From Desulfomicrobium sp. (GTDB lineage: Bacteria; Desulfobacterota; Desulfovibrionia; Desulfovibrionales; Desulfomicrobiaceae), in NCBI GenBank assembly GCA_003542385.1, contig DPKT01000033.1, positions 1 to 6,116 of the forward strand: DNA of 6,116 nt. The letters run 5' to 3'. The first letter of the stretch is position 1. The number at the start of each line of letters is the position of its first letter. A program made the position numbers and the translations under genes. Below the pieces are notes generated by a model. That model ran no database searches and was not told where the DNA came from. It saw nothing but the letters and a program-made list of their open reading frames with translations. This document shows positions 5,664 through 6,116 of this stretch, in pieces.

Positions 5664-5881
5664 TCCCGGCCAACGACAGTAGAGAACGCCGAGAAAATTT
5701 ATCTGTTTTGGAGAAAGAAATATGTTGACTTCGGACACGGCCCAAACTAGGGACAACAGACTTTGTGCGCGGACGGAGTACTTGGCCCAAACCGACTTCC
5801 GCCTTCGCCATCCTGCTGGCAGCTGTTTGCAGCGGGAAAAGAGTACTTCTCTATTTACTTTTTTTCTTTGAGGTTATTGTC
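5664..5881 (+). promoter_or_regulatory. Leader region of the RRM gene
   Basis: 218 bases with several signals. TTGACT (5725-5730) is a possible -35 but is followed by only a poor -10. GGCCCAAAC is repeated at 5739-5747 and 5784-5792, and GAGTACTT at 5776-5783 and 5841-5848. A 7-bp hairpin with one G-T pair joins CCTGCTG (5812-5818) and CAGCGGG (5830-5836). It is followed about 20 bases later by a T-rich tract (5854-5869) directly before the GAGG site of the RRM gene. Together these suggest a long, possibly structured 5' leader. No clear terminator for the kinase gene is seen. Confidence 0.35.
5722..5871 (+). CDS. Putative 49-residue leader ORF ending at the RRM gene's ribosome-binding site
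   Basis: ATG at 5722 has GGAG (5710-5713) 8 bases upstream. The frame stays open for 49 codons and stops with TGA at 5869-5871, which overlaps the GAGG (5870-5873) of the following RRM gene, leaving 10 bases from stop to TTG. The product (MLTSDTAQTRDNRLCARTEY at the start, ending SLFTFFL) matches no family I know. Its codons include CTA, AGA, AGG and several U-rich ones unlike the neighbouring genes. It may be a regulatory leader translated for coupling, not a functional protein, or it may be chance. If the TTGACT at 5725 is a real -35, the ORF would lie partly upstream of the transcript. Confidence 0.35.
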   Translation: MLTSDTAQTRDNRLCARTEYLAQTDFRLRHPAGSCLQREKSTSLFTFFL

Positions 5882-6116
5882 TTGGCTAAGAACATCTATG
5901 TTGGTAATCTGCCCTGGTCCACCACCGATGCCGATCTGCGGAACATGTTTTCCCAGCACGGTGAAGTCACTTCCGCCCACGTCATCGAAGACCGTGAGAC
6001 CGGCCGTTCCCGTGGCTTCGGCTTCGTCGAGATGGACGAAGAAGGCGCCCGCAAGGCCATCCAGGCCCTGAACGGCGCTGACATGCAGGGCCGCGCCCTG
6101 AAGGTCAACGAGGCCC
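5882..6116 (+). CDS. RRM-type RNA-binding protein, 3' end cut by window edge
   Basis: Small single-RRM protein of the kind found in cyanobacteria and many deltaproteobacteria, which binds single-stranded RNA and is often induced by cold or stress. The visible 78 codons contain almost the whole domain: RNP2 as IYVGNLPW (residues 4-11), helix DADLRNMFSQHG, RNP1 as RGFGFVEM (about 44-51), then the second helix EEGARKAIQALNGADMQGRALKVNEA. The aromatic residues of both RNP motifs that stack on RNA bases are present. The start is TTG at 5882 (AKNIYVGN follows), supported by GAGG (5870-5873) 8 bases upstream; no in-frame ATG or GTG lies close by. Family members normally run 80-110 residues, so only a short tail, often glycine- or arginine-rich, is missing. 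Transcription may come from the leader region or by read-through from the kinase gene. Confidence 0.92.
   Translation, partial: MAKNIYVGNLPWSTTDADLRNMFSQHGEVTSAHVIEDRETGRSRGFGFVEMDEEGARKAIQALNGADMQGRALKVNEA

Noticed and set aside
5725..5753. TTGACT as the main promoter of the RRM gene
   Set aside because: At 16-18 bases spacing the -10 candidates (TAGGGA and neighbours) match poorly, so I kept it only as a remark in the leader entry.

Overview
The window is about 6.1 kb of GC-rich bacterial DNA. The coding regions use mostly G/C third positions and the short gaps are AT-rich. The gene content suggests a sulfate-reducing deltaproteobacterium of the Desulfovibrio type: a TauE/SafE-type sulfite/sulfonate exporter, a periplasmic c-heme sensor kinase, a small glycine-poor RRM protein, and a PadR regulator paired with a Kef-type antiporter. 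This taxonomic call is an inference from family content and composition. No ribosomal or marker gene is present.

Layout. Positions 1-1728 (minus strand) hold a two-gene unit: a PadR-family regulator followed 13 bases later by a CPA2 monovalent cation:proton antiporter, which runs off the left edge inside its NAD-binding RCK/TrkA-N domain. A 71-residue conserved-looking but unassigned protein (1793-2008) diverges from padR across a 64-base AT-rich spacer. It converges on a TSUP/TauE transporter gene (2080-2997, minus). The two are separated by a compact pair of interleaved inverted repeats, likely a terminator at least for the transporter. The transporter has its own upstream region with a perfect -35 hexamer and a 17-base imperfect palindrome over the predicted -10. 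A strong bidirectional-looking terminator (3178-3217) isolates it from the next minus-strand gene, an exported SNase-fold protein (3241-3816) with an unusual active site.

On the plus strand, the second half begins with a 239-base spacer that contains a doubtful 50-codon ORF. A 535-residue hybrid sensor kinase follows (4056-5663): TM, periplasmic Tll0287-like CxxCH heme domain, TM, HAMP, HisKA, HATPase. No response regulator is adjacent. After a 218-base leader region, which contains a 49-codon ORF with a good ribosome-binding site ending exactly at the next gene's Shine-Dalgarno, an RRM-type RNA-binding protein begins with TTG at 5882 and runs off the right edge.

The genes are mostly separate transcription units, not one pathway. 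padR plus the antiporter is the only clear operon. I see no phage, IS, CRISPR, tRNA or rRNA sequence and no clear novel multi-gene system. The points most worth checking are the leader ORF before the RRM gene, the substituted SNase active site, the orphan heme-sensor kinase and the small unassigned 71-residue protein.
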